This document shows positions 24,754-32,817 of a stretch of DNA of 43,497 nt, piece after piece. The stretch comes from Bacteroidales bacterium. GTDB lineage: Bacteria; Bacteroidota; Bacteroidia; Bacteroidales; VadinHA17. The translations under genes were made by a program, and so were the position numbers. The stretch lies in the NCBI GenBank assembly GCA_021157415.1, contig JAGGWN010000055.1:1-43497 (forward strand), written 5' to 3'. A model generated the notes under the pieces. It was not told the DNA's origin. It saw only the letters and a program-made list of their open reading frames with translations, and did not search any database. Numbering within the stretch: position 1 is the stretch's first letter; each line of letters starts with the position of its first letter.

Positions 24754-26249
24754 TCTCTCTTATCCAAACCGTCTAACCTCTTGAAGCCGTGTAATCCGGG
24801 ATCTTCGGGAAAAATATAGTTCTCCCCCACCTTCACCTTCACCACACGGTCGTTCTTATCCATGATGAACACCACTTTCTCTCCGTTGCCATGGGGACCA
24901 CTCATTCTGAAAGTATCGCGGCCGGCAGGGTACAACACCATCAGGTCTGCCTCCGGATCGTCATCGGGAGGATAGTTAAACCCATTCATGACAAGATGTT
25001 TTTTATAAATCAGTATCTCTGTGTCGTACCACGACAGGTCGGTATATATGCCGGTGTATTTTTCCCAGCGGGGATCAATATTTTTTACCGGTGCCGTCGG
25101 GGTAGCCAAGTCATGGATCACCGGCACCAGGGTCTCCAGGATCCTGGTGGCAAAGAAAGAGGGGGAAGCATCATCGGCATTGGTCAGGACGATCACGCCG
25201 ATTTTCTCGTCGGGGATAAAGGATATCTGTGAGCGGTTTCCGGCCACCCATCCGCCATGACCCACGACAGTATAGTCGCCGTCTCTCCACACCCTGAAAC
25301 CAAGTCCGTAACCCCCGGTCCACTCTTTGTTGATGAAGTGCAAACGGTGCATCTCCGCCAGTGTATAGCCGTCAAGGATCTGTGACCCTCCTGCTTTTCC
25401 TGTCCGGAACTGTAGTGATACAAAACGGGCCAGGTCTTCCAGACTGGAAGTAATGTTGGCAGCCGAAGCCAGGCCTTTGGCTTCGGTAAAAGGCATCACG
25501 AGGCGGGATCCGTCGGGGAAACGGTGGCTGTAGGGCACAGCGAGCAGTTTTTTATCTTTGTCGGTCAGGAACACACTCGAACGGTGCATCCCCAAAGGCC
25601 GGAAAATATGTTCCCGGATGTACCGGTCGTACGGCATACCCGAGACAACCGCCACGACCTCCCCCAGCAGGGCCATGCCCAGGTTGGAGTATTTGATCCT
25701 GACGCCGGGCGGATAGATCATCTCCTGCTCCGGCAAACTCTTCAGTATCTCTTTCATGGTCGGGAACCTGCGGTCCGTCCAATAGGGAAATCCCGCTTCC
25801 CGGGGCAACCCCGAAGTGTGGGTCAGAAGGTTAAATAGGGTGACCGGTGGAGCATCCGGGAAAGGACTTTGAATGCTAAAATCCGGCAGATATTTTTCGA
25901 CAGGATCGTCCAAACGGAGTTTGCCGGCATCCCGCAGCTGCATGACTGCCGTAGCGGTGAATGTCTTCGAGTTTGAGGCGATCCGAAACAAGGTCTTCGG
26001 GGTGACAGGGGTTTTCTTCTCCACATCCGCATAACCGAACCCTCTTGCATACACCAATTCCTGATCATACACGATCCCTATTGCCGCACCCGGCAGGTTA
26101 CGGTATGCCATCTGCTGACGTATCCACGACTCCAGTACCTTCAGATCTGAGATGAATGCATCGTTCTGCCGGACGACAGAAGAGGTTTGTCCCGCAAGAC
26201 CCGAGGAAAGGGCTCCCGCCAGGAGTACGAAAACTATGAATCGTTTCAT
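24741..26249 (-). CDS. Secreted class C beta-lactamase-related serine hydrolase
   Basis: A 502-residue penicillin-binding-protein/AmpC-fold hydrolase. Residues 1-20 form a Sec signal peptide (MKRFIVFVLLAGAL...GLAG). The active-site tetrad SNSK is at 92-95 (S92 nucleophile, K95), YSN at 187-189 and HGG at 331-333 (the KTG equivalent). The catalytic domain ends near 380, and a ~110-residue C-terminal beta-rich domain follows (KYTGIYTDLSWYDTEILIYK...), as in DUF3471-like tails of serine hydrolases. Such proteins are usually esterases or D-amino peptidases rather than antibiotic-degrading enzymes. It lies 101 bp downstream of the three-helix membrane protein gene on the same strand. Substrate unknown. 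Confidence 0.88.
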   Translation of the reverse strand: MKRFIVFVLLAGALSSGLAGQTSSVVRQNDAFISDLKVLESWIRQQMAYRNLPGAAIGIVYDQELVYARGFGYADVEKKTPVTPKTLFRIASNSKTFTATAVMQLRDAGKLRLDDPVEKYLPDFSIQSPFPDAPPVTLFNLLTHTSGLPREAGFPYWTDRRFPTMKEILKSLPEQEMIYPPGVRIKYSNLGMALLGEVVAVVSGMPYDRYIREHIFRPLGMHRSSVFLTDKDKKLLAVPYSHRFPDGSRLVMPFTEAKGLASAANITSSLEDLARFVSLQFRTGKAGGSQILDGYTLAEMHRLHFINKEWTGGYGLGFRVWRDGDYTVVGHGGWVAGNRSQISFIPDEKIGVIVLTNADDASPSFFATRILETLVPVIHDLATPTAPVKNIDPRWEKYTGIYTDLSWYDTEILIYKKHLVMNGFNYPPDDDPEADLMVLYPAGRDTFRMSGPHGNGEKVVFIMDKNDRVVKVKVGENYIFPEDPGLHGFKRLDGLDKREKRE

Positions 26250-26350
26250 ATGCCCAATAATTTGTAAGGTTAAAACAATGTCCGCGATAATAAAAAAAAT
26301 ATTTCATACCGCCATCATGTTTTACCTGTTTGAGCACATGCCCCCGTTGG

Positions 26351-26719
26351 CTATTTCACTTTAGAATCCAGTATCAGCCAGATCAGATAGGAAAGGATGA
26401 AAATAATCATCCCATACAAAGTGGTGATCATAGAGACTTTAATCCCGCTGGCCAGGACGGATTGCGAAACGGATCCCACCGCTTGGATTTTACAAAATGC
26501 TGAATACAGTCCGATGAGTTGGCCGAGAATACCAATCACCAATGATAAAAGACCTGCCGATTTTATATAAGTCAAACGGTGCCTGAGCATCTCACGTGAT
26601 GAAGATTCGGACCGGAAGACCAAAACCCCGTAATAAACAGAAAGAACCAGCATGATCAATAAACATAGAGACAGAATACTCATAAACAGAATGCCTCCTT
26701 CATAAAAAAGTGTAGCCAT
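26351..26719 (-). CDS. Small MotA/TolQ/ExbB-like membrane protein
   Basis: A 122-residue protein with three hydrophobic helices (about 8-30, 53-75 and 93-117). The second and third helices (SAGLLSLVIGILGQLIGLYSAF and VSMITTLYGMIIFILSYLIW) fit the last two transmembrane segments of the MotA/TolQ/ExbB proton-channel family, including the Gly-rich packing face. The family's usual long cytosolic domain is missing, so it is a minimal form. No ExbD, TolR or TonB partner is adjacent. A perfect minus-strand -7 TACATTTG lies at 26754-26761. A channel role is inferred only. Confidence 0.65.
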   Translation of the reverse strand: MATLFYEGGILFMSILSLCLLIMLVLSVYYGVLVFRSESSSREMLRHRLTYIKSAGLLSLVIGILGQLIGLYSAFCKIQAVGSVSQSVLASGIKVSMITTLYGMIIFILSYLIWLILDSKVK

Positions 26720-26753
26720 GATTTCTAAAATTTAATGAAACATAATCATGATT

Positions 26754-26785
26754 CAAATGTAATGCTAACAAGGGGGAATCTCCAA
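26754..26785 (-). promoter_or_regulatory. Promoter of the MotA/ExbB-like gene
   Basis: On the minus strand TACATTTG (26754-26761) matches TAnnTTTG, and TTGG (26782-26785) sits 20 bp upstream in the -33 position, one base off TTTG. The start codon is 35 bp downstream of the -7 element. Confidence 0.55.
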
Positions 26786-26852
26786 GGTAGAATCCGGTGG
26801 AAAACCTGCATTTCATCGATAAAATATTGGAAATAAAATGAAAATTGGCAAA

Positions 26853-26864
26853 TTTGACGTCAAA
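26853..26864. promoter_or_regulatory. Perfect 12-bp palindrome before the LytTR gene
   Basis: TTTGACGTCAAA reads the same on both strands and ends 8 bp before the ATG at 26873. It lies in the 153-bp gap between the divergent MotA/ExbB-like and LytTR genes. Position and symmetry fit an operator for a dimeric regulator, possibly the LytTR protein itself, though LytTR sites are usually direct repeats. Confidence 0.4.
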
Positions 26865-26872
26865 TCATCCGC

Positions 26873-27619
26873 ATGAAAAGAATTTATCAAGTTATTTTTT
26901 GGAGTCTGGTGGTCATAATTTTGACCCTGATTTTTGGCTTTTCCTATCATAACTATCTTTATTCATTTTATTTCGTTTCTTTTTTACTCCCCGTCATTGT
27001 AGGCACCTCGTACTTTTATAATCATTTTCTCATACCCCGCTATTTGTTAAAAAAGAAGTATCTGAGATTCGCTCTTTTTTCTGTATATGCACTTGTTGTT
27101 TCAATGTACCTGGAGATGATCGTTATTTTTCTGGCTTATATAATCCTTGCCAATTATCAATATAACAACATGATTCCGGTTGCAACAAATATTTTTGTAC
27201 TGGCCGTTATCTTATATTTAATCGTCCTGCTGAATGCATTTATCCTTCTTGTGAGAACCTATTTTTCGAATCAGGAAAATCTCAACAGACTGAAAACTGA
27301 AAAAGATAAACTTTCAAAGGGCTACATACTGGTAAAAGCCGACCGGCGGAATGCGAGGATCCTGTTTGATGAAATTGAGTATATTGAAAGTCTGGGGGAT
27401 TATGTTAAGATCATTACCTCTTCCGGAAAGAAAATTATCACCCGGGAGAAGATCAGCAGGTTGCAAAAAAGGCTCCCTGAGGATTTCCTGCGGATACATC
27501 GTTCCTTCGTGGTAAACCGCAACAAAATCAAAGCATATTCCAAAGGACAAATAACGATGAACGACACCGTCTTACCGGTGAGTCGCACATACAAAAAGGA
27601 GCTTGATCATAAAATCTGA
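26873..27619 (+). CDS. Membrane-anchored LytTR transcription regulator
   Basis: A 248-residue protein. Four predicted transmembrane helices fill residues 5-130 (VIFWSLVVIILTLIFGF; FYFVSFLLPVIVGTSYF; a long one at about 63-88; FVLAVILYLIVLLNAFILLV). A short coiled linker (NQENLNRLKTEKDKLSK) follows, then a LytTR DNA-binding domain from 148 to the end, with IEYIESLGDYVKI, LPEDFLRIHRSFVVNRNKI and VLPVSRTYKKEL. The membrane part resembles that of LytS/YehU-type histidine kinases of Bacteroidota, but the kinase and receiver domains are absent, so sensing and DNA binding are in one chain. It probably binds DNA at the membrane. Likely targets are the flanking genes; that is an inference. Confidence 0.88.
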   Translation: MKRIYQVIFWSLVVIILTLIFGFSYHNYLYSFYFVSFLLPVIVGTSYFYNHFLIPRYLLKKKYLRFALFSVYALVVSMYLEMIVIFLAYIILANYQYNNMIPVATNIFVLAVILYLIVLLNAFILLVRTYFSNQENLNRLKTEKDKLSKGYILVKADRRNARILFDEIEYIESLGDYVKIITSSGKKIITREKISRLQKRLPEDFLRIHRSFVVNRNKIKAYSKGQITMNDTVLPVSRTYKKELDHKI

Positions 27620-27690
27620 ATGTGTATGAATATGACTGAATATGTGCCGCTAATTATTATCTGTCCTTCATTCTGTTATCCCCGGGTATC

Positions 27691-30498
27691 CTAAAAATCT
27701 CCCAGTGCATTTCCGAAGATTCTGAAGTTGTAGGTTAATGTTATGATAGGTTGTCCGAAGATGGAAAGTTTATAGCCATTCATTTCTCCGTCTTCCAGCT
27801 TAAAATAGATAGAATACGGATTTCTCCGGCCCAGCACATTGTACACGGCGAGGGTAAAAGAAGAATGATTCAGTTTCTTCATTTTCAGATTCCCGTTTAA
27901 TGTGGCAGCCAGGTCAAGCCGCATATAATCCGGGATACGGAATTCATTCCGGTCGGAATAGAATATACGGTTAACGTCACCAAACCGGAAATAACCGACC
28001 GGGTACGTGATGGGTCGTCCTGTGCTGTACATAAAATTGGCAGTAACGTTAAATCTCCGTGACAGTTTTGTATTGATCACCAGTTTCACATCGTGGGGTT
28101 TATCATAGTCGGCCGGGAACCACTTCCCGTTGTTCACTTTCTCCACTGCAAAATCTCCGTCTATCTTATGCAGGATCCTGGCATAGGCATAGCTTATCCA
28201 GCCGGTAATGTTTCCCGTCTGTTTCTTTATCATCAATTCTACACCATAAGCTTTTCCTTTCCCGTTCAGGACATCCGTTTCAAGATGATCATTCATCAGC
28301 AGCCTGGCCCCGTTTTTATAATCCAGTATGTTTCCGAGAAATTTGTAATACGCTTCTGCGGATATTTCCAGTTTGTTTCGTTGAAAATTTTTATATATTC
28401 CCAGGGAAACCTGGTCGCTGGTTACCGGCTTAATGTAACGGTCGCTGAGTGTCCAAATATCGGTAGGCGAGATGGCTGTCGTATTGGACATCATATGAAG
28501 ATACTGATACATCCGCTGCAGTCCTGCCTTAACCGACAACCCCGGACTGATCAGAAAGCGTGAGGTAAACCGGTATCCCAGTCCCGGATAAAATGCCTTG
28601 ATTTTATTCTTTCCATAATACGCGGTATCTGTCATAGTCTCAACAGCGAGAGGCGCCTGTTCCCGGTAGTGATACTCCGTTGCCGGTCCCAGGGCCATGA
28701 ACATGTTCATCCGGATTCCACCCGAAAGGGTAATCAGGGATGATATTTTGTATTCATCACTGATATACAGAGAATTTTCCAGGGCCTTTTCCTCTTCCAG
28801 CGTGTGAGGCATAATGTCGGACAGATCATTCAAAGGCAACTGTTTCCCCGGAAACAATGAATATCCTGTTGAAGACACCCCGAAGGTTACCTTATGCACC
28901 TCTGAAAAAAGCCAGGCAAAATCTGCTTTGGCAATTTTCTGGTTTATCCTGTAAAAGAGTGAACTCATAGCCAGGGTGTCCTGGATGTTATCCACCCGGT
29001 ATTCATAGTTGCTCAAGATAGCTGAAATATCGGCATATAGCCGGGGGGAAAACGTGTGAGTCCAGCGCAGGGTAACTGCTTGATTGGTATATTCGAAAGC
29101 ACTTTCTTTATAATAATTAAAGAGATCCCTGCTCATATAACCGAACAGGGAGAGATGGTCCCCCTTCCCTGCTTCGACATTGAGGATCCCCTGAAGATCC
29201 TGAAAACGGGCCGTACTCATCTGCAACTGTTTATCTTTTAATTGTTTCAGGATCCAGTCTGAATACGTGGACCGTGTCCCCAGGACGAAATTAGCCTTTT
29301 TTGTTACAGGCCCTTCAACCATGATCCGGCCTGTCACCGGGCTGATCCCTCCGCTGCATTTGATCTTTTCCGTGTTGCCTTGTTTGAGTTTGATATCCAT
29401 TACGGAAGAAACACGCCCTCCATACCTGGCCGGGACTCCGCTTTTATACAAGGTCACATCCTCAATCATATCCGAATTAAAAGCAGAAAAGAATCCGAAA
29501 AAATGCGATGAATTCATGACGGGAGCACCGTTGAGCAATATCAGATTCTGATCGGTACTGCCCCCGCGTATATTGTATCCGGCAGCCGCTTCTCCTACAC
29601 TCTGAACCCCGGGTAACAGCAGCGAGCTTTTCACAAGGTCCACTTCCCCCAACCCCATCGGGATCTGTTTTAACATTTTCACGCTGATCTTTTCGATACC
29701 AATGCGCAAATTCCGCACCTGGTTCTCCCGGTTTGCCGACACCGTCACTTCGCCCAGTTGATTCACCTGTTCGAATATTTCGATATCAAATCTGCCGTCC
29801 GAAAACAGTATTAAATTTCGTTTCTCTATATGCATTCCGATTAACCTGTATTCCACCGCATGCTGTCCTTTCGGCAACCATAGTGAATAATGTCCTTTTT
29901 CATCAGTGGTGGTTCCTTTTTTAAGAGCAGGAAAATAGACCACCACGCCCGGAGCAGGTAGCCCGGTATTCCCATCCTTCACGGTCCCGGATAAAAAGGC
30001 GTATTTCCCCTTGTTAAAGTCTGCCGGGTTCCCGATTTTATAAAGTTTGTATTTTCCCCGGCTCAAAGTCTCCGTGTTTTCACGATTGGAAGATAAAGCA
30101 TACCGGATCTTCTCTTTTTGTTTCTGCTGTAACCGGAGATAGAACAACATATTCTTTTTAAAGCTTGTTTTGAAAGGAACTCCTTGCGAAAAGATAACTT
30201 TCTTGCCGGTAATAAGACAGTAAATGCCTGTATTCTTAAATACGCCGGAGAGTACCCGGGATACCGGTTCATGGACGGCATGAACCCGGATAATCAATGA
30301 ATCGGACCATGACCCGTTGTAAAAGAACCTGTAATCCGTCACTTTCTCCAGTGTATCAACAAAATTTACGAAAGGAATACTGTCAATTCGCAGGGTGATC
30401 CGGGGGATCTGTCCCTGTGCCAGGAGCGGAGCCAGAATTATTCCGCCCAGCAGGATAAGTTTTTTTGTCCGTTCCAATAGTTTATTGTCCTTCCACAT
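27691..30498 (-). CDS. TonB-dependent outer-membrane receptor with STN and carboxypeptidase-regulatory-like domains
   Basis: A 935-residue protein. An N-terminal signal sequence (KKLILLGGIILAPLLAQG) is followed by an STN domain at about 30-100 (FVNFVDTLEKVTDYRFFYNG; GIYCLITGKKVIF). After a basic linker comes a CarboxypepD_reg-like domain at ~170-250 (SGTVKDGNTGLPAPGVVVYF). The plug is at ~255-370 (AAAGYNIRGGSTDQNLILLNG; PARYGGRVSSVMDIKLKQGN), and the 22-strand barrel runs to the end. It imports a substrate across the outer membrane using TonB energy. The start at 30498 overlaps the preceding gene by 17 bp, so the two are translationally coupled. STN receptors normally signal to a FecR anti-sigma factor; none is in this window. 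Confidence 0.93.
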   Translation of the reverse strand: MWKDNKLLERTKKLILLGGIILAPLLAQGQIPRITLRIDSIPFVNFVDTLEKVTDYRFFYNGSWSDSLIIRVHAVHEPVSRVLSGVFKNTGIYCLITGKKVIFSQGVPFKTSFKKNMLFYLRLQQKQKEKIRYALSSNRENTETLSRGKYKLYKIGNPADFNKGKYAFLSGTVKDGNTGLPAPGVVVYFPALKKGTTTDEKGHYSLWLPKGQHAVEYRLIGMHIEKRNLILFSDGRFDIEIFEQVNQLGEVTVSANRENQVRNLRIGIEKISVKMLKQIPMGLGEVDLVKSSLLLPGVQSVGEAAAGYNIRGGSTDQNLILLNGAPVMNSSHFFGFFSAFNSDMIEDVTLYKSGVPARYGGRVSSVMDIKLKQGNTEKIKCSGGISPVTGRIMVEGPVTKKANFVLGTRSTYSDWILKQLKDKQLQMSTARFQDLQGILNVEAGKGDHLSLFGYMSRDLFNYYKESAFEYTNQAVTLRWTHTFSPRLYADISAILSNYEYRVDNIQDTLAMSSLFYRINQKIAKADFAWLFSEVHKVTFGVSSTGYSLFPGKQLPLNDLSDIMPHTLEEEKALENSLYISDEYKISSLITLSGGIRMNMFMALGPATEYHYREQAPLAVETMTDTAYYGKNKIKAFYPGLGYRFTSRFLISPGLSVKAGLQRMYQYLHMMSNTTAISPTDIWTLSDRYIKPVTSDQVSLGIYKNFQRNKLEISAEAYYKFLGNILDYKNGARLLMNDHLETDVLNGKGKAYGVELMIKKQTGNITGWISYAYARILHKIDGDFAVEKVNNGKWFPADYDKPHDVKLVINTKLSRRFNVTANFMYSTGRPITYPVGYFRFGDVNRIFYSDRNEFRIPDYMRLDLAATLNGNLKMKKLNHSSFTLAVYNVLGRRNPYSIYFKLEDGEMNGYKLSIFGQPIITLTYNFRIFGNALGDF

Positions 30499-31261
30499 GA
30501 TCATAATATGACAGTATTCGTTGCATATCGGTTTTCCCGGCATGCCGTACATTGATTTTCATGCTTTTGATAAATTTTCTGATCAGGTTTTTTTTATCCG
30601 CCAAAGCTATTAAAAGGCTCCTCCTTCCTTTTATTTTGTATATGATTCCATCGTTAACGATAAACTTTAAGGGCCTCATTTTAAAAATATATCTTCCATC
30701 AGTGATTGCCAGAATGGTTTCATACCTGATAAGATATTCTGTTTTCCCTTCGTAACCCACCTCATAAAAGCCATTCCCTGTCACTTGCTTAAGGGAATCC
30801 GGGAATTCAAAGTATCTGAATTTCATTCTGTTTTCCGGCAAACCCACTTCAAATTCATCTATTAAATACTTGTTTAGCACAACCGGAATTACGGATTGAT
30901 TGATCTGATGCCTCGGATCAAAATAGATAAGTAAATCTTTGTACGTATCATACTGCAGGACAACCGGGCTGTGTTTTATTCCCTCCATAACGATCGAACC
31001 ATTCGGGTAGCGATGTTTTGGAAGCAGAGGACTGGAACCATACACAGGATAGTACAGCTCATACTCACTTCCGTTAATAACATCTTCCGTAAAGGTAGTT
31101 ACAATACTATCATAGAGGTGGTGTAAAAACCTGTATTGAGCCTGATGAAGGGAATCATCACAGGCTTCTGTTCTTCCCGGTCCCCCGGCAGGTTGCCCGG
31201 CAACCAGAACCGGGGAAAGCAACAAAACAAAACAGATGGCTGCCGGAATGTAATGCTTCAT
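30482..31261 (-). CDS. Secreted protein of unknown function co-transcribed with the TonB receptor
   Basis: A 259-residue protein that I do not recognise as a named family. Residues 1-24 are a signal peptide (MKHYIPAAICFVLLLSPVLVAGQ). The body contains FPDSLKQVTGNGFYEVGYEG, then KTEYLIRYETI and, near the C-terminus, a basic helical stretch (GRRSLLIALADKKNLIRKFI). This pattern recurs in Bacteroidota secreted proteins, in my recollection. The ATG at 31261 is preferred over one 11 codons upstream because it begins the signal peptide. Its 3' end overlaps the receptor gene. Located in the periplasm or on the surface; it could be an accessory factor of the receptor. Confidence 0.75.
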   Translation of the reverse strand: MKHYIPAAICFVLLLSPVLVAGQPAGGPGRTEACDDSLHQAQYRFLHHLYDSIVTTFTEDVINGSEYELYYPVYGSSPLLPKHRYPNGSIVMEGIKHSPVVLQYDTYKDLLIYFDPRHQINQSVIPVVLNKYLIDEFEVGLPENRMKFRYFEFPDSLKQVTGNGFYEVGYEGKTEYLIRYETILAITDGRYIFKMRPLKFIVNDGIIYKIKGRRSLLIALADKKNLIRKFIKSMKINVRHAGKTDMQRILSYYDHVEGQ

Positions 31262-31481
31262 ATGAAATCTCTTTGATTCTGGTCGGTTTATCACTGCAAT
31301 GTTAAAACAATAATCCGAAAACAGCTATCAGGAAATCAGAAAATAATATGAGTCGAGTCAAAAAAGGTGGATTTTCATTATAATCGAGGCGGAAAGAATT
31401 TTGCAACCGCAGTTAACTTATTGTTAATAAGGATTGGAAAATTCTTGACAACGAAAAGTTTGGCAACAAAGACTTTTTTTA

Positions 31482-31548
31482 GACCGGACACATAAATAAT
31501 TACGCACCCTTATCATGAAAGAAAAAAAGGAGTACCGGGAGTCCGGTC
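31482..31548. promoter_or_regulatory. Divergent control region with GACCGGAC/GTCCGGTC inverted repeat
   Basis: The 353-bp gap 31262-31614 separates two divergent units. GACCGGAC at 31482-31489 and GTCCGGTC at 31541-31548 are perfect inverted 8-mers. A -7-like TATATTTA (31570-31577) precedes the DUF4249 gene by 38 bp. AAAAGTTTGG...AAAGACTTTT near 31455-31478 forms a second imperfect inverted repeat. I see no gene in the gap. Confidence 0.35.
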
Positions 31549-31614
31549 AGAAAATATTCAATAAAATTGTATATTTACCAACGATTTGCTGTGAACAGCA
31601 ACACCTGCATCATA

Positions 31615-32817
31615 ATGTATAAATTACTGATCATCAGTGGCCTGTTTCTTATTTTATTGAAATCCTGTATTGATCCTTATCAACTGCATCTTTCAGAATA
31701 TGAATCTTTGCTTGTGGTAAACGGGATGATCACGGATGAGAACAGACCTTATACCATCTCTCTAACGAGGACATTTCAGAATAAAGACACCTTCCCCGAG
31801 AGGGTCACAGATGCTTATGTCTTTGTAAGCACCACAGATGAAGATCCCGTCGTCTTTCACGAACAGAAACCCGGTATTTATCAGTCTGACAGCACTTCTT
31901 TCAGGGGCAGGGCCGGAAAAACCTATACGTTGCACATAGGGATAGGAAACAATGAATATGTTTCGGATCCCTGCCTGATGGTTCCCGTACCTGCCATTGA
32001 CACTGTTTCGTTCGTCCGTGATCAACATTTCAGCACAGACGGCACTACTGAACTGGATGGCATCAGTATTTTCGTTATCCCCTCGTCCGAAACAGGCAAA
32101 AGTAAATATCTGCGGTGGGATTATGAAGAGACATGGAAAGTTGAAGCCCCTTATCCGGTAGGATATAAATATCTCGGCCACAACAGTGTGATATCCATTC
32201 CGGTTCGAAATCAGATTTGCTGGAAGAATGAATCTTCTTCCAACATTCTCATCTATTCTTTTCCTGACGGAAACATCCCGCAAGTAATCAAACAACCGGT
32301 AACCTTTATCTCTCCGACCACCACAGACCGGTTAACCCATCAATACAGCATCCTGGTAAAACAATACTCACTGTCAAAAGATGAATATGATTTCTGGTAC
32401 GACCTGAAGCAGGTTTCCGAAGAAAGAGGAGATATTTTTGACAAACAACCTCACTTTGTTTCCGGAAATATTCATTCGGCCAAAGACAAGTCCGAAAAAG
32501 TCCTGGGGTATTTCCAGGTATCGGCAGTTGCTGAAAAACGCATTTATATCACCAAGCATCAGATTACGAATCTCCAGTTGCCCTCATTTCATTATAATTG
32601 CAAGATCATAGAGGCAGGAGGGGAGGATGACATACAAACCGGTTTTACATCACTGGATGATTTATACAATTTTTACACCGGTATAGGCCTGGTGTTTGTA
32701 TATCCCATCTATAACGGCCTTTCCTTAGCGGGGCTTGCTTTTGCCACCGTGGCCTGCACCGATTGCAGTGTCACTGCCGATCCTGTCAAACCCGATTTTT
32801 GGATTGACCTGCCATGA
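31615..32817 (+). CDS. DUF4249 domain outer-membrane lipoprotein
   Basis: A 400-residue lipoprotein: MYKLLIISGLFLILLKSC ends in the lipidated C18. The mature N-terminus IDPYQLHLSEYESLLVVNGM, with ITDENRPYTISLTRT directly after it, is the hallmark of DUF4249, a Bacteroidota family that nearly always accompanies a carboxypeptidase-regulatory-like TonB receptor. A later cysteine pair (VACTDCSVTADP) near the end is also typical. The frame opens 16 codons earlier, but only the ATG at 31615 starts a lipoprotein signal. It overlaps the next gene by 4 bp (ATGA), indicating translational coupling. It is divergent from the receptor, with which it probably forms an outer-membrane complex. Ligand unknown. 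Confidence 0.88.
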   Translation: MYKLLIISGLFLILLKSCIDPYQLHLSEYESLLVVNGMITDENRPYTISLTRTFQNKDTFPERVTDAYVFVSTTDEDPVVFHEQKPGIYQSDSTSFRGRAGKTYTLHIGIGNNEYVSDPCLMVPVPAIDTVSFVRDQHFSTDGTTELDGISIFVIPSSETGKSKYLRWDYEETWKVEAPYPVGYKYLGHNSVISIPVRNQICWKNESSSNILIYSFPDGNIPQVIKQPVTFISPTTTDRLTHQYSILVKQYSLSKDEYDFWYDLKQVSEERGDIFDKQPHFVSGNIHSAKDKSEKVLGYFQVSAVAEKRIYITKHQITNLQLPSFHYNCKIIEAGGEDDIQTGFTSLDDLYNFYTGIGLVFVYPIYNGLSLAGLAFATVACTDCSVTADPVKPDFWIDLP

